NCBI GenBank assembly: GCA_029934065.1
Contig: JAOZMX010000007.1
Location: 1-35,580 of the forward strand
DNA length: 35,580 nt
Source of the DNA: Bacteroidales bacterium
GTDB lineage: Bacteria > Bacteroidota > Bacteroidia > Bacteroidales > 4484-276
Direction of reading: 5' to 3'
The notes under the pieces were generated by a model. It was not told the DNA's origin, made no database searches, and saw only the letters and a program-made list of their open reading frames with translations. The translations under genes and the position numbers were made by a program. The first letter of the stretch is position 1. Every line of letters starts with the position of its first letter. Shown piece by piece: positions 8,241-16,836 of this stretch.

Positions 8241-11200
8241 ATGAAAAAAATTCTATTGTCCGTTACTTTTGCGGTTTGTTTCGGAGTATTGGCGTTGTCG
8301 CAAAACATCGACCCGGTCAGCATGCAATTTACGCGCCTGACTTCCGAAAATCAAATCCTGCAAAGAGGCCTTTCGCAAAATACGGTTTATTGTATCATAC
8401 AGGACAAAGTGGGATACATGTGGTTTGGAACATGGGACGGATTGAATAAATATGACGGATATCAGTTTACCGTTTACAAAAGACAGAATGGTTTGAGCGA
8501 TGAAACCGTTCATGCACTGCTTGAAGATGAAAAAGGGAGGATTTGGATCGGTACCGAAGCAGGCCTCAACTGCCTTGACCCTGTCACGGGGAAAATCAAA
8601 GTTTTTTTGCATGACCCTGCAAGTACTTCTTCGCTTTCCGGTGACAAAATCAATTATTTGTTTCAGGATATTCCCGGGAAAGTCTGGGTTTGTACCGCTT
8701 CGGGATTGAATCTGTTAGATATTCAAACCGGAAAAGTTTTTCATTACAACAGCCGGTTTACGGGCGAGAGGAGCTCTCCTGCCAACGACATCACCTTTAT
8801 TTGTAAAGACAGCCGGGGTTTTTACTGGATCGGCTCGCATTTCGGTGTGGTACGCTCCAATCCGTCAACCAGGGAGAGCGTCCGTTATCTGCATCGTCCC
8901 GGCGACGAAAGCAGTTTGTCGTGCAATCATATCACCTGTATCTTCGAGGATTCCGCACATCATATTTACATCGGTACCGAAAAAGGGTTGAATTTATTCA
9001 ACGAAGAAAATGGAACCTTCCGCAGAATGCTCTACCAACAGGATGAGGCCTCAAAGGCTGAAACCTGTCATATCACAAGCATCCTTGATGATGATGAGGG
9101 TAATCTGTGGGTGACAACCGACGGCAACGGCGTGAAAATATTAAATGGTGCCGATAGTGTGTTTTCCATTCTGAATGATCCGAAAAACCGGAGATCAATA
9201 AATAACAACAGGGTTTACGACATGTTTCGCGATAAAATCGGGAATCTTTGGTTCGGTACCATGATCGGTGTGGCCAAATTGAATAAATATTCGGCCGATT
9301 TCGAGTTGTTTTTACATAACCCCAGTAGCACAAACAGCGTAAGAAACAATATCATCTGGTCGTTTTTGGAATACAAACCCGGTGTTTTCTGGGTCAGCAC
9401 CGAAGATGGCATCAGTATTTACGACCGGCCTGCGGGAAGGTTCTCACGATTTGAGGACAAGTATCCGTTTGCTGCACGGTTGGTCAAAAAAAGAGTATGG
9501 GCTTTTTCCAGGGATTATACGGGGGGTGTGTGGATAGGTACTGAAAAAGAAGGGCTTTATTTTTTTGACGGGAAAAACAGGATTCTGGAGAATCACCGGC
9601 CTTCAAGTCAGGAGAAATTTACCATTAGCGGATTGAATATTCATGCCCTCTTGGAGGATAGCAACCGGCAACTTTGGGTGGGGACAAATAATGGTTTGGA
9701 TGTTATTGATTTGCAAACCAAAGCCGTGAAGGTTTTCAGACACGACCCCGGCGACGACAAATCCATTGCCGGAAATACCGTTTACGACATTTTGGAAGAC
9801 GAGCACGGCAATATATGGCTCGCTGCCTCCAATGGACTTTGCCGGTACGATAAAACATCGGATTCATTCGACACATATTCGGTTATGCAACAAAATAACT
9901 TTGACCTCCTCCCCGTCAGGTTCTTCAGTATTTTTGAAGATGCAAATGGCGATTTCTGGCTCGGAAGCCGCGAAAGCGGTTTGTTTATGTTTGACAAGGA
10001 AAAAAAGGTTTTCAAATCGTTTACGACGAAAGACGGATTGCCCGATAACATGGTTTACAACATTATTGAAGATGACGAAGGATTCCTGTGGCTGACTACC
10101 AATTGGGGGATTTCACGGTTCGACCGGCAAAATGATTCATTCCTTAATTTTGACGTTACCGACGGTTTGCAAAGCAACGAATTCAATTCAAATGCAAGTT
10201 TGAAAAGCAGCTCGGGCCTGATATTTTTTGGCGGGATGAAAGGATTTAATGTTTTTGACCCCGCCCGGATAAAGCTCAATACCAATGTCCCGGAAATTGT
10301 CATTACCGGTTTCAAGATTCTCAACCGGGAACAACCCGGAGAGCTTTTCCCGGGAGATACCATCAGGCTGAACCACAAAGATAATTTTTTCACCTTTGTG
10401 TTTGCGGCAATGGATTATACCAATCCCCTGAAAAATCATTTTTCCTACAAACTTGAAAATTACAACAGGGACTGGATTGATGTGACCGCAGGCCATCATT
10501 TTGCCAATTTTACAAAAGTGGAACCGGGAAATTATGTTTTTCGCGTCATCGGGTCAAACAACAACAATGTGTGGAACCGTGAAGGTACAGCAATTCACAT
10601 CATCATAACCCCGCCATGGCATCAGACATGGTTTTTTAAAATCGCACTGGCAATAATTATTATCGGGGCAATTTGGCTTTTCCTTGTGTTTAGGATCAGG
10701 CATATCAGGCGCAAACACGAAATACAGAAAAAAGTTCTTCAAATCGAAAAACAACTTTTCGAGATTCAACAAAAAGCCTTGCGTCTGCAAATGAACCCCC
10801 ACTTTATTTTCAATTCACTCAATTCCATCCAGAGTTACATTTTGAGCAACGATACGGACCTTGCGGTGAATTATCTGGGTCGCTTTTCGCAATTGATGCG
10901 GCTTATCCTGAGCAATTCCCGTGAATCGCTCATTCCGCTGGCCGACGAATTGCACGCATTGAAACTTTACATCGAAATCGAACAGCTCCGGTTCGAAAAT
11001 AAATTTACCTACGAAATTGTTGTCGATCCCTCCATTGATGAAGAATTCACAGGTGTGCCACCCATGATCATCCAGCCGTATGTAGAAAATGCCATCATCC
11101 ATGGCCTGGTTCACAAACCGGATCGGGGACACCTTAAACTACAGTTTACACAGCAAGGGCCAAATATCCTTTGCCTGATTGAAGACGATGGAATAGGGCG

Positions 11201-11399
11201 GGACAAAGCCACCGAAATAAAACGCAATTCAGGGATCAATACCGAATCGAAAGGCATGATGATCACAAACGAACGCATCGAGATCCTCCGGAAAAAAACG
11301 CACAAAGATTTTGATGTAAAAATTATTGACCTGAAGGACAACAAGGGGAATCCTGCCGGTACAAGAGTAGAACTGGTAATCGCAATCCAGGAAATGTAA
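8241..11399 (+). CDS. Giant propeller-sensor histidine kinase (Reg_prop/Y_Y_Y/LytS-type)
   Basis: The track ORF opens at TTG (8229). The ATG at 8241 (MKKILLSVTFAV) starts a proper signal peptide and is preferred, giving 1052 residues. After the signal come many two-component-regulator propeller repeats of the form DxxGxxWxGTxxGLNxxD (to about residue 710). A Y_Y_Y domain follows (about 715-790), then one membrane helix near 797-819, a coiled coil, and a LytS/YehU-type His_kinase domain with the phosphoacceptor in NPHFIFNSLNSI (H854). The ATP-binding region has ENAIIHGL (N950) and DDGIGR (D983). Periplasmic propellers of this architecture sense ligands, often glycans, in Bacteroidota. There is no fused receiver or AraC domain, so signal passes to a separate regulator, most likely the LytTR protein encoded 193 bases downstream. 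Confidence 0.9.
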   Translation: MKKILLSVTFAVCFGVLALSQNIDPVSMQFTRLTSENQILQRGLSQNTVYCIIQDKVGYMWFGTWDGLNKYDGYQFTVYKRQNGLSDETVHALLEDEKGRIWIGTEAGLNCLDPVTGKIKVFLHDPASTSSLSGDKINYLFQDIPGKVWVCTASGLNLLDIQTGKVFHYNSRFTGERSSPANDITFICKDSRGFYWIGSHFGVVRSNPSTRESVRYLHRPGDESSLSCNHITCIFEDSAHHIYIGTEKGLNLFNEENGTFRRMLYQQDEASKAETCHITSILDDDEGNLWVTTDGNGVKILNGADSVFSILNDPKNRRSINNNRVYDMFRDKIGNLWFGTMIGVAKLNKYSADFELFLHNPSSTNSVRNNIIWSFLEYKPGVFWVSTEDGISIYDRPAGRFSRFEDKYPFAARLVKKRVWAFSRDYTGGVWIGTEKEGLYFFDGKNRILENHRPSSQEKFTISGLNIHALLEDSNRQLWVGTNNGLDVIDLQTKAVKVFRHDPGDDKSIAGNTVYDILEDEHGNIWLAASNGLCRYDKTSDSFDTYSVMQQNNFDLLPVRFFSIFEDANGDFWLGSRESGLFMFDKEKKVFKSFTTKDGLPDNMVYNIIEDDEGFLWLTTNWGISRFDRQNDSFLNFDVTDGLQSNEFNSNASLKSSSGLIFFGGMKGFNVFDPARIKLNTNVPEIVITGFKILNREQPGELFPGDTIRLNHKDNFFTFVFAAMDYTNPLKNHFSYKLENYNRDWIDVTAGHHFANFTKVEPGNYVFRVIGSNNNNVWNREGTAIHIIITPPWHQTWFFKIALAIIIIGAIWLFLVFRIRHIRRKHEIQKKVLQIEKQLFEIQQKALRLQMNPHFIFNSLNSIQSYILSNDTDLAVNYLGRFSQLMRLILSNSRESLIPLADELHALKLYIEIEQLRFENKFTYEIVVDPSIDEEFTGVPPMIIQPYVENAIIHGLVHKPDRGHLKLQFTQQGPNILCLIEDDGIGRDKATEIKRNSGINTESKGMMITNERIEILRKKTHKDFDVKIIDLKDNKGNPAGTRVELVIAIQEM

Positions 11400-11472
11400 T
11401 TTCCCGCTCAACAAATTATGCCAGGCTTGTTTCCCGAAAAGAACTGCTTTCGGCGCTGGTTATGAGCACCAA

Positions 11473-11537
11473 ATAAATAAAGGCTTATTTATAATAACTA
11501 AAAATTATCCTTCACTGTCAATTTATTGTACGACAAT
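11473..11537. promoter_or_regulatory. Two small palindromes between kinase and regulator genes
   Basis: ATAAATAA-AGGC-TTATTTAT (11473-11492) is a perfect AT-rich hairpin without a T-tract. ATTGT-ACG-ACAAT (11525-11537) is a second short dyad. Either could be an operator or part of a promoter for the regulator gene. No good TAnnTTTG box is seen; the nearest is TATTTTG at 11543-11549. The call is tentative. Confidence 0.25.
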
Positions 11538-11592
11538 TAAACTATTTTGTTGATATTTGACCCTTTGTTTAATTCAAACATATCCGTTTGCT

Positions 11593-12348
11593 TTGGTAAA
11601 AGCTGTAATTATAGAAGATGAGAAAAAATCGCGGGATGCGCTGGTGAGCCTTTTAGGGAGGTATTGTCCCAATGTGCTGATACAGGCCGAAGCCACCGGG
11701 GTGCACGACGGCATTGAAGCCATCAGGAAAAACGAACCTGATGTGATTTTTCTCGATATTCAAATTTCCGATGGCAGCGGATTCAAATTATTGGAAGAAG
11801 TGGGATTGATTAACTTCGAGATCGTTTTTACCACGGCATTCGATCAGTATGCCATCAAGGCCATCAAATACAGCGCACTCGATTACCTGCTCAAACCGAT
11901 TGTCCCCGAAGAACTGATCAACGCAGTTGAAAAAGTTGAAAAACGGAAGGCCGAGAAGGATTTCAGAATGAATGAAAATATTGAGGTTTTAATCAATAAT
12001 TTGAAGCATCCGCAAAAAGAGTCGCAAAAAATCATACTTTCTACCTCCGGAAAAATCCATGTGGTTAAAGTGGATGACATCATCAGGTGCGAATCGGACA
12101 ATTACTACACGCTTTTCTTTTTCGTTGACGGGAAAAAATTAATGATTTCCAGAACACTGAAAGAAAATGAAAAACTTTTGAAAGAACATGGTTTTATCCG
12201 GCCGCACAAGTCACATCTTGTCAATACAAAGTACATCAAAGAATACATAAAACAGCAGGGAGGATATATCCTGATGAGCGACGAAACGAAAGTTCCCGTT
12301 TCGAGACGCAAGAAAGAAACGGTGATTGAAATAATCAATAATTTATGA
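11593..12348 (+). CDS. LytTR-family response regulator
   Basis: The receiver domain begins MVKAVIIEDEKK when read from a TTG at 11593. The 12 extra residues from the track's TTG at 11557 do not belong to the receiver fold, so 11593 is preferred (251 residues), and no ATG is available. Receiver residues present are E8/D9, phosphoacceptor D55 in VIFLDIQI, T80/T81 and K101 in LLKPI. The C-terminal half (about 145-245) is a LytTR DNA-binding domain, with HVVKVDDIIRCESDNYYT and the FIRPHKSHLVN segment. It is the natural partner of the LytS-type kinase upstream. Its stop overlaps the next gene by four bases (ATGA). Confidence 0.9.
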   Translation: MVKAVIIEDEKKSRDALVSLLGRYCPNVLIQAEATGVHDGIEAIRKNEPDVIFLDIQISDGSGFKLLEEVGLINFEIVFTTAFDQYAIKAIKYSALDYLLKPIVPEELINAVEKVEKRKAEKDFRMNENIEVLINNLKHPQKESQKIILSTSGKIHVVKVDDIIRCESDNYYTLFFFVDGKKLMISRTLKENEKLLKEHGFIRPHKSHLVNTKYIKEYIKQQGGYILMSDETKVPVSRRKKETVIEIINNL

Positions 12349-12908
12349 AAATGGATGATTTTTTATACGTTTTATTTATTATCGGTTGGTTGGCTTTCTC
12401 CATTTACCAGCAGAATTTAAAGAAAAAACGCAGGGAAGCACAGCGTCTTGCATCGGAAGCACACAACGGCATTTCGGAAGAAGATGCAAGCACGGAAGAA
12501 ATTTTTGATGCCGAAACGCAGCAGCCTGAAGTGCAGCCTGCGGCAAAACCGGGCCTGACAGCCATGCTGGAAAAACTCCTTTCCGATGAACAGTCCCTCG
12601 AAATCATCCCTGAAGACGAAGCACAATCGTTGGAGGTGATCCCGGATGAAATCACACCTCCTTCAAAAACATTTCCCGTGCAGGATGATGAGGAGATACC
12701 ATGGAAAAAAGAACATCAAAAAATGAAATCGGTGTTCGCAAAAGAAGCTTTATCCGGAGAAGACAACAAAGAAAAAGAGGACAAAAAACAAGAAAATGAA
12801 TTTTTTTTGCAGGAAGATAAAAGTGATTTTTCTCAACAGGAATTTTATTTCAACCTTAGGGATGCAGTGATTTACAACGAAGTTTTAAATGCAAAATATG
12901 TTAATTAA
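12345..12908 (+). CDS. Small single-pass membrane protein coupled to the LytTR regulator
   Basis: The 187-residue protein has one N-terminal membrane helix (FLYVLFIIGWLAFSIY), a short basic stretch (KKKRREAQR), and then a long, acidic, Glu/Lys-rich, probably disordered tail. A short ordered-looking end reads FYFNLRDAVIYNEVLNAKYVN. The orientation suggests a cytoplasmic tail. The start codon overlaps the stop of the LytTR gene (ATGA), so translation is likely coupled and it may act with the two-component pair. I do not recognise a characterised family. The small size and tail make it an adaptor-like candidate, which is inference only. Confidence 0.7.
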   Translation: MKMDDFLYVLFIIGWLAFSIYQQNLKKKRREAQRLASEAHNGISEEDASTEEIFDAETQQPEVQPAAKPGLTAMLEKLLSDEQSLEIIPEDEAQSLEVIPDEITPPSKTFPVQDDEEIPWKKEHQKMKSVFAKEALSGEDNKEKEDKKQENEFFLQEDKSDFSQQEFYFNLRDAVIYNEVLNAKYVN

Positions 12909-12942
12909 ATGTTAATTTTTTAAAAATGTAAACGCAAAAAGG

Positions 12943-12975
12943 TTTGGTTAATACATTTTTTTATTTGTAATTTTA
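12943..12975 (+). promoter_or_regulatory. Candidate promoter for the surface-module operon
   Basis: TTTG at 12943-12946 and TAATTTTA at 12968-12975 are separated by 21 bases, the expected Bacteroidota -33/-7 geometry, with one mismatch in the -7 box. It lies 45 bases before the TonB-receptor ATG. Confidence 0.5.
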
Positions 12976-13020
12976 CCGCCCTTTAGCACAATAGTATAAT
13001 CTAACGTAAAATTATATGGT

Positions 13021-16000
13021 ATGTTAAGAAATCTACTTTTAACAATTGGAATTATACTGACCGCCAGCCTGGCTGCATTTTCCCAGTCGGGCGCATTACA
13101 GGGGAAAATCTATGATAAGGATACGAAGGAACCCATCCCCTTTGCAAATGTGGCAATACTCTCGGGAGGTCAGGTATTAACAGGAGCGACATCGGATTTT
13201 GACGGGAAATATGTGATTAAACCGTTAACCCCCGGGACGTACAATGTCAGGGCTTCTTTTGTTGGGTATCAATCCAAGGAAATTGCCGGACTGATCGTGA
13301 AAGGTGATCAGATCACCTTTCAGGATTTTGAACTGACTTCAACCACAGAAACGCTGTCAGCGGTGGAAGTTGTGAGTTATAAGGTCCCGCTGATTTCCAA
13401 AGATAAAACGGTTTCGGGAGCAACGGTTACTGCCGAGGAGATCAAGAAAATGCCGAACCGCAGTGCTTCTTCGATCGCAACAACGGTGGGAGGTGTTTAT
13501 TCCAATGCCGATGGAGGAAACATCAGTATCCGTGGCCAGCGTTCCAGTGGTACCGTTTATTATATTGACGGTATGAGGGTCATTGGCTCCACAGCGTTAC
13601 CGCAGTCCTCCATCGATCAGGTTTCTGTGATCCTTGGTGGTACTCCGGCTAAATATGGTGATGCAACCGGTGGTATTATCAGTATTACAACAAGAGGTCC
13701 TTCAAGGCATTTTGGAGGGGGTGTGGAACTCGAAACATCCCAGTTCCTGGATCATTACGGATACAATCGGTTAGGGATTGGTATCAACGGCCCGCTGTTC
13801 AGCAAAATGGAAAATAATACCAAAACTTCGATTTTAGGTTACTCCCTGAACGGGGATTTTATCTTTCGTAAAGACGGACGTCCTTCGGCCAAAGGTACCA
13901 TCGACAAAGTGAAAGATGATTATCTGCAATTCCTGAAAGAGAATCCTCAAAGACCAACCGGAACAGGCTTCGGTTTGTACAATAATTCACTCTATACACG
14001 GATGGAGAATACAGAGACTTTAAAAAGTACGCTGAATACGGAAAGGACAGAAATTAATCTATCCGGAAAAATAGATGTGAGAACTTCACCGACAATTAAT
14101 CTATCTTTTGGTGGTACCTTCAGTTATCGTGATTACAATGCCTTTGATTATTGGGGCTCACTGTTTAATTATGAAAACAATCCGCATGTACGGAATACAA
14201 CATGGAGGGTTTTCGGTAGGTTCTCCCAAAGATTTCCCGATAAAAAGGAAAGCACATCATTGCTCAGGAACGTTTATTACACCATTCAGGCTGATTACAG
14301 TAAAGTTGATCAAACGGTTGAGGATGCATCTCACGGCGATAATCTGTTCAATTACGGGTATCTTGGTAAATTCGAAACTTACAAACGCAGGTCTTATGAA
14401 TTGGGTACCGATACCGTTAACGGTCACGTTTACACGGATGTTTGGTTGCACAATGCATATCAGGATACGGGATTTTATTTTACTCCTTCTGATATCAACC
14501 CGGTTGTGGCTCGCTATACGGAACAATATTATGAATTTTATCCGGACAAGGGAGATTGGAGATTTCCTCAAACGGGTCATTGGCTCAATTACAATCAGGT
14601 GCAGTTGTATGGAGGGTTATTAAACGGTCAGTCTCCGGAAAGTGTTTACTCCAATAGTTTGTGGGCAAATGTGGGAGCTCAGTACAATGGCTATAGTGTT
14701 ACGGATAATTCCAAGATTGGAGTTACCGTTGAAGCCTCGGGTGATATTGGGAATCATGCTATTCAATTTGGTTTCCAGTACGAACAGCGTAACGATCGCG
14801 GATATGGTTATGCCCCCGTTGGTTTATGGAACCTTATGCGTCTCATCACTAACTCGCACATCAATCAGCTTGACAAAGAATCAGCCGAACTGGTCATTGT
14901 GGATGGCGTTTTTCAGGATACCATCAATTATTCCAGACTTTACAGTGAAGTTGAACAAAGGGTTTTTGATATCAATTTGAGGAAAAAACTCGGATTGCCG
15001 CTTCAGGGTACCGATTGGGTTGATATTGATTCGTATGATATCAATACGCAAACCATCAATTACTTTGACGAAAATAATAACCTGATTAAAAATGTTCCTG
15101 TGAACGGAGGACTTACCATTGATATGTTCAGTCCCAGCGATCTGTTGAACAATGGTACACCTTACGTTTATTATTATGGTTATGATCCATATGGTAATAA
15201 GCAAAAAGATCAACCCTCATTCGACGATTTCTTTTACAATACTTACAAAGATGATTTGGGAAGAGCACAATTCACACGTGATATCGGAGCGTTCCAGCCG
15301 ATTTACATGGCAGGTTATATTCAGGATAAGTTTGCTTTCGACGATTTGATTTTTAACATCGGTGTTCGTATCGACCGTTTCGATGCCAATCAGATGGTGC
15401 TAAAAGACCCGTACCTGTTTTACCCGGCATTTACGGCTGACGAGATCAAAACCATTGACGGAATACCTGTTGACCATCCGGACAATATCAGCGGCGATGC
15501 AGTGGTTTATGTTGATAACAAAGACAATCCTTCTGAAATCACGGGTTATCGCGAAGGAAGCATATGGTACAACGCACAGGGTACTGTTATTCAAAATCCC
15601 GATGTTTTGGATGCCGGAAACGGTATTACTCCATATTTAGTGAACCCGCAGCAGGAAAATGTTTCTCCGGATGTGTTCAAAGATTACGAACCGCAAATCA
15701 GTGCGATGCCGAGGATCGCTTTTTCGTTCCCCATCTCGGATGAAGCTTTGTTTTTCGCACACTATGATATTCTTACGCAAAGGCCGACAAGTTATTTGCG
15801 GATGAATCCCGTTCAGTATTACTACATTGAAAAACAAAGCAGCATCAGTAATCCGAATCTGGAACCAACCCAATCCATCGATTACGAATTGGGGTTTCAG
15901 CAGAAGGTAAGTACAACTTCATCACTCAAGATATCAACATTTTACAAAGAGATGCGTAAGCAAATCCAGTATTACAGATACACGGGAGCTTACACCGGAG

Positions 16001-16779
16001 GTTCTAACCTTTATTATTCCTATAATAATATTGACTTCGGTACCGTAAAAGGTTTAACGGTTACCTACGACCTTAGAAGGACCAACAATGTTAGGGCAAG
16101 GATCAGTTACACGCTTCAGTTTGCCGAAGGTACGGGTTCGACACCGACCACGGCAAGAGCGCTGGTTAATGCGGGCCTTCCGAATTTAAGGACAATTTTT
16201 CCGTTGAACTGGGACAGAAGACATGCTTTCAACATTATGCTTGATTATCACTTTGGAGAGGGGAAAGCATATAACGGTCCCACTTCTACCCGGAAAATCA
16301 AAGGAACAGATCAGGTGAAAACCACGCGTTGGCTTGAGAATTTCGGGATAAACCTTACACTTGGCGGTGGCTCGGGGACTCCCTACACACGCTCGGCAAA
16401 TGTGATCGGAACGTATGCTACCGGTGGATCCCGTTTACTTGAAGGAAGTATTAACGGTTCCAGGCTGCCTTGGGAATTCAGGGTGGATATGCGTGTAGAT
16501 AAAGATTTCAAATTGTCGAAAAAACCCGATTCAAGGACATCACTCAACGTTTATTTCTTGTTCCTGAATTTGTTCAATACACAAAATATCATGAGTGTTT
16601 ATCCCGCAACAGGTTCCCCTACCGACGACGGGTATCTTACTGCTCCCGAATGGCAGGAAAATATCAATTCGCAGTTGGATCCTCAGGCCTACCGCGATTT
16701 ATATACGTTAAGGGAAAATTCACCTTATAACTTTAGTACACCTCTACAGATCAGATTCGGTGTAATCTTTGGTTTCTAA
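13021..16779 (+). CDS. TonB-dependent outer-membrane receptor with carboxypeptidase-regulatory domain
   Basis: The 1252-residue protein has a signal peptide (MLRNLLLTIGIILTASLAAFSQ) and a CarboxypepD_reg-like beta-sandwich at about 25-110 (LQGKIYDKDTKEPIPFANV). Next comes a TonB-box-like segment near AVEVVSYKVPLI, then a plug domain (about 125-235: NISIRGQRSSGTVYYIDGM, and GGIISITTRG). A large 22-strand-type barrel ends FGVIFGF. Receptors of this class move substrates across the outer membrane using TonB energy. No SusD-like gene lies next to it, so it is not a standard SusCD glycan importer. The next gene starts 9 to 57 bases downstream, depending on its true start, so the three-gene module is probably one operon. 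The substrate is unknown. Confidence 0.92.
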   Translation: MLRNLLLTIGIILTASLAAFSQSGALQGKIYDKDTKEPIPFANVAILSGGQVLTGATSDFDGKYVIKPLTPGTYNVRASFVGYQSKEIAGLIVKGDQITFQDFELTSTTETLSAVEVVSYKVPLISKDKTVSGATVTAEEIKKMPNRSASSIATTVGGVYSNADGGNISIRGQRSSGTVYYIDGMRVIGSTALPQSSIDQVSVILGGTPAKYGDATGGIISITTRGPSRHFGGGVELETSQFLDHYGYNRLGIGINGPLFSKMENNTKTSILGYSLNGDFIFRKDGRPSAKGTIDKVKDDYLQFLKENPQRPTGTGFGLYNNSLYTRMENTETLKSTLNTERTEINLSGKIDVRTSPTINLSFGGTFSYRDYNAFDYWGSLFNYENNPHVRNTTWRVFGRFSQRFPDKKESTSLLRNVYYTIQADYSKVDQTVEDASHGDNLFNYGYLGKFETYKRRSYELGTDTVNGHVYTDVWLHNAYQDTGFYFTPSDINPVVARYTEQYYEFYPDKGDWRFPQTGHWLNYNQVQLYGGLLNGQSPESVYSNSLWANVGAQYNGYSVTDNSKIGVTVEASGDIGNHAIQFGFQYEQRNDRGYGYAPVGLWNLMRLITNSHINQLDKESAELVIVDGVFQDTINYSRLYSEVEQRVFDINLRKKLGLPLQGTDWVDIDSYDINTQTINYFDENNNLIKNVPVNGGLTIDMFSPSDLLNNGTPYVYYYGYDPYGNKQKDQPSFDDFFYNTYKDDLGRAQFTRDIGAFQPIYMAGYIQDKFAFDDLIFNIGVRIDRFDANQMVLKDPYLFYPAFTADEIKTIDGIPVDHPDNISGDAVVYVDNKDNPSEITGYREGSIWYNAQGTVIQNPDVLDAGNGITPYLVNPQQENVSPDVFKDYEPQISAMPRIAFSFPISDEALFFAHYDILTQRPTSYLRMNPVQYYYIEKQSSISNPNLEPTQSIDYELGFQQKVSTTSSLKISTFYKEMRKQIQYYRYTGAYTGGSNLYYSYNNIDFGTVKGLTVTYDLRRTNNVRARISYTLQFAEGTGSTPTTARALVNAGLPNLRTIFPLNWDRRHAFNIMLDYHFGEGKAYNGPTSTRKIKGTDQVKTTRWLENFGINLTLGGGSGTPYTRSANVIGTYATGGSRLLEGSINGSRLPWEFRVDMRVDKDFKLSKKPDSRTSLNVYFLFLNLFNTQNIMSVYPATGSPTDDGYLTAPEWQENINSQLDPQAYRDLYTLRENSPYNFSTPLQIRFGVIFGF

Positions 16780-16788
16780 TTTCAGGAA

Positions 16789-16818
16789 ATGATAAAAGAT
16801 AATATGATAAAAGATAAT
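16789..16818 (+). repeat. 15-bp tandem duplication at the cargo-gene start
   Basis: ATGATAAAAGATAAT occurs twice back to back, creating two in-frame ATGs (MIKDNMIKDN) upstream of the likely real start at 16837. It looks like a recent slippage duplication. Confidence 0.9.
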
Positions 16819-16836
16819 CAAAAATTAATGATAAAT

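Noticed and set aside
11438-11457. Hairpin CCGAAA/TTTCGG after the sensor kinase gene as a terminator
   Set aside because: It has a six-base stem with an eight-base loop and no T-tract after it.
4001-11537. Shared TTGT-ACGAC motif upstream of the MBL gene (4001-4013, reverse strand) and the LytTR gene (11526-11534)
   Set aside because: The two sites differ by a 2-base insertion, match over only about nine bases and serve unrelated genes; chance is likely.
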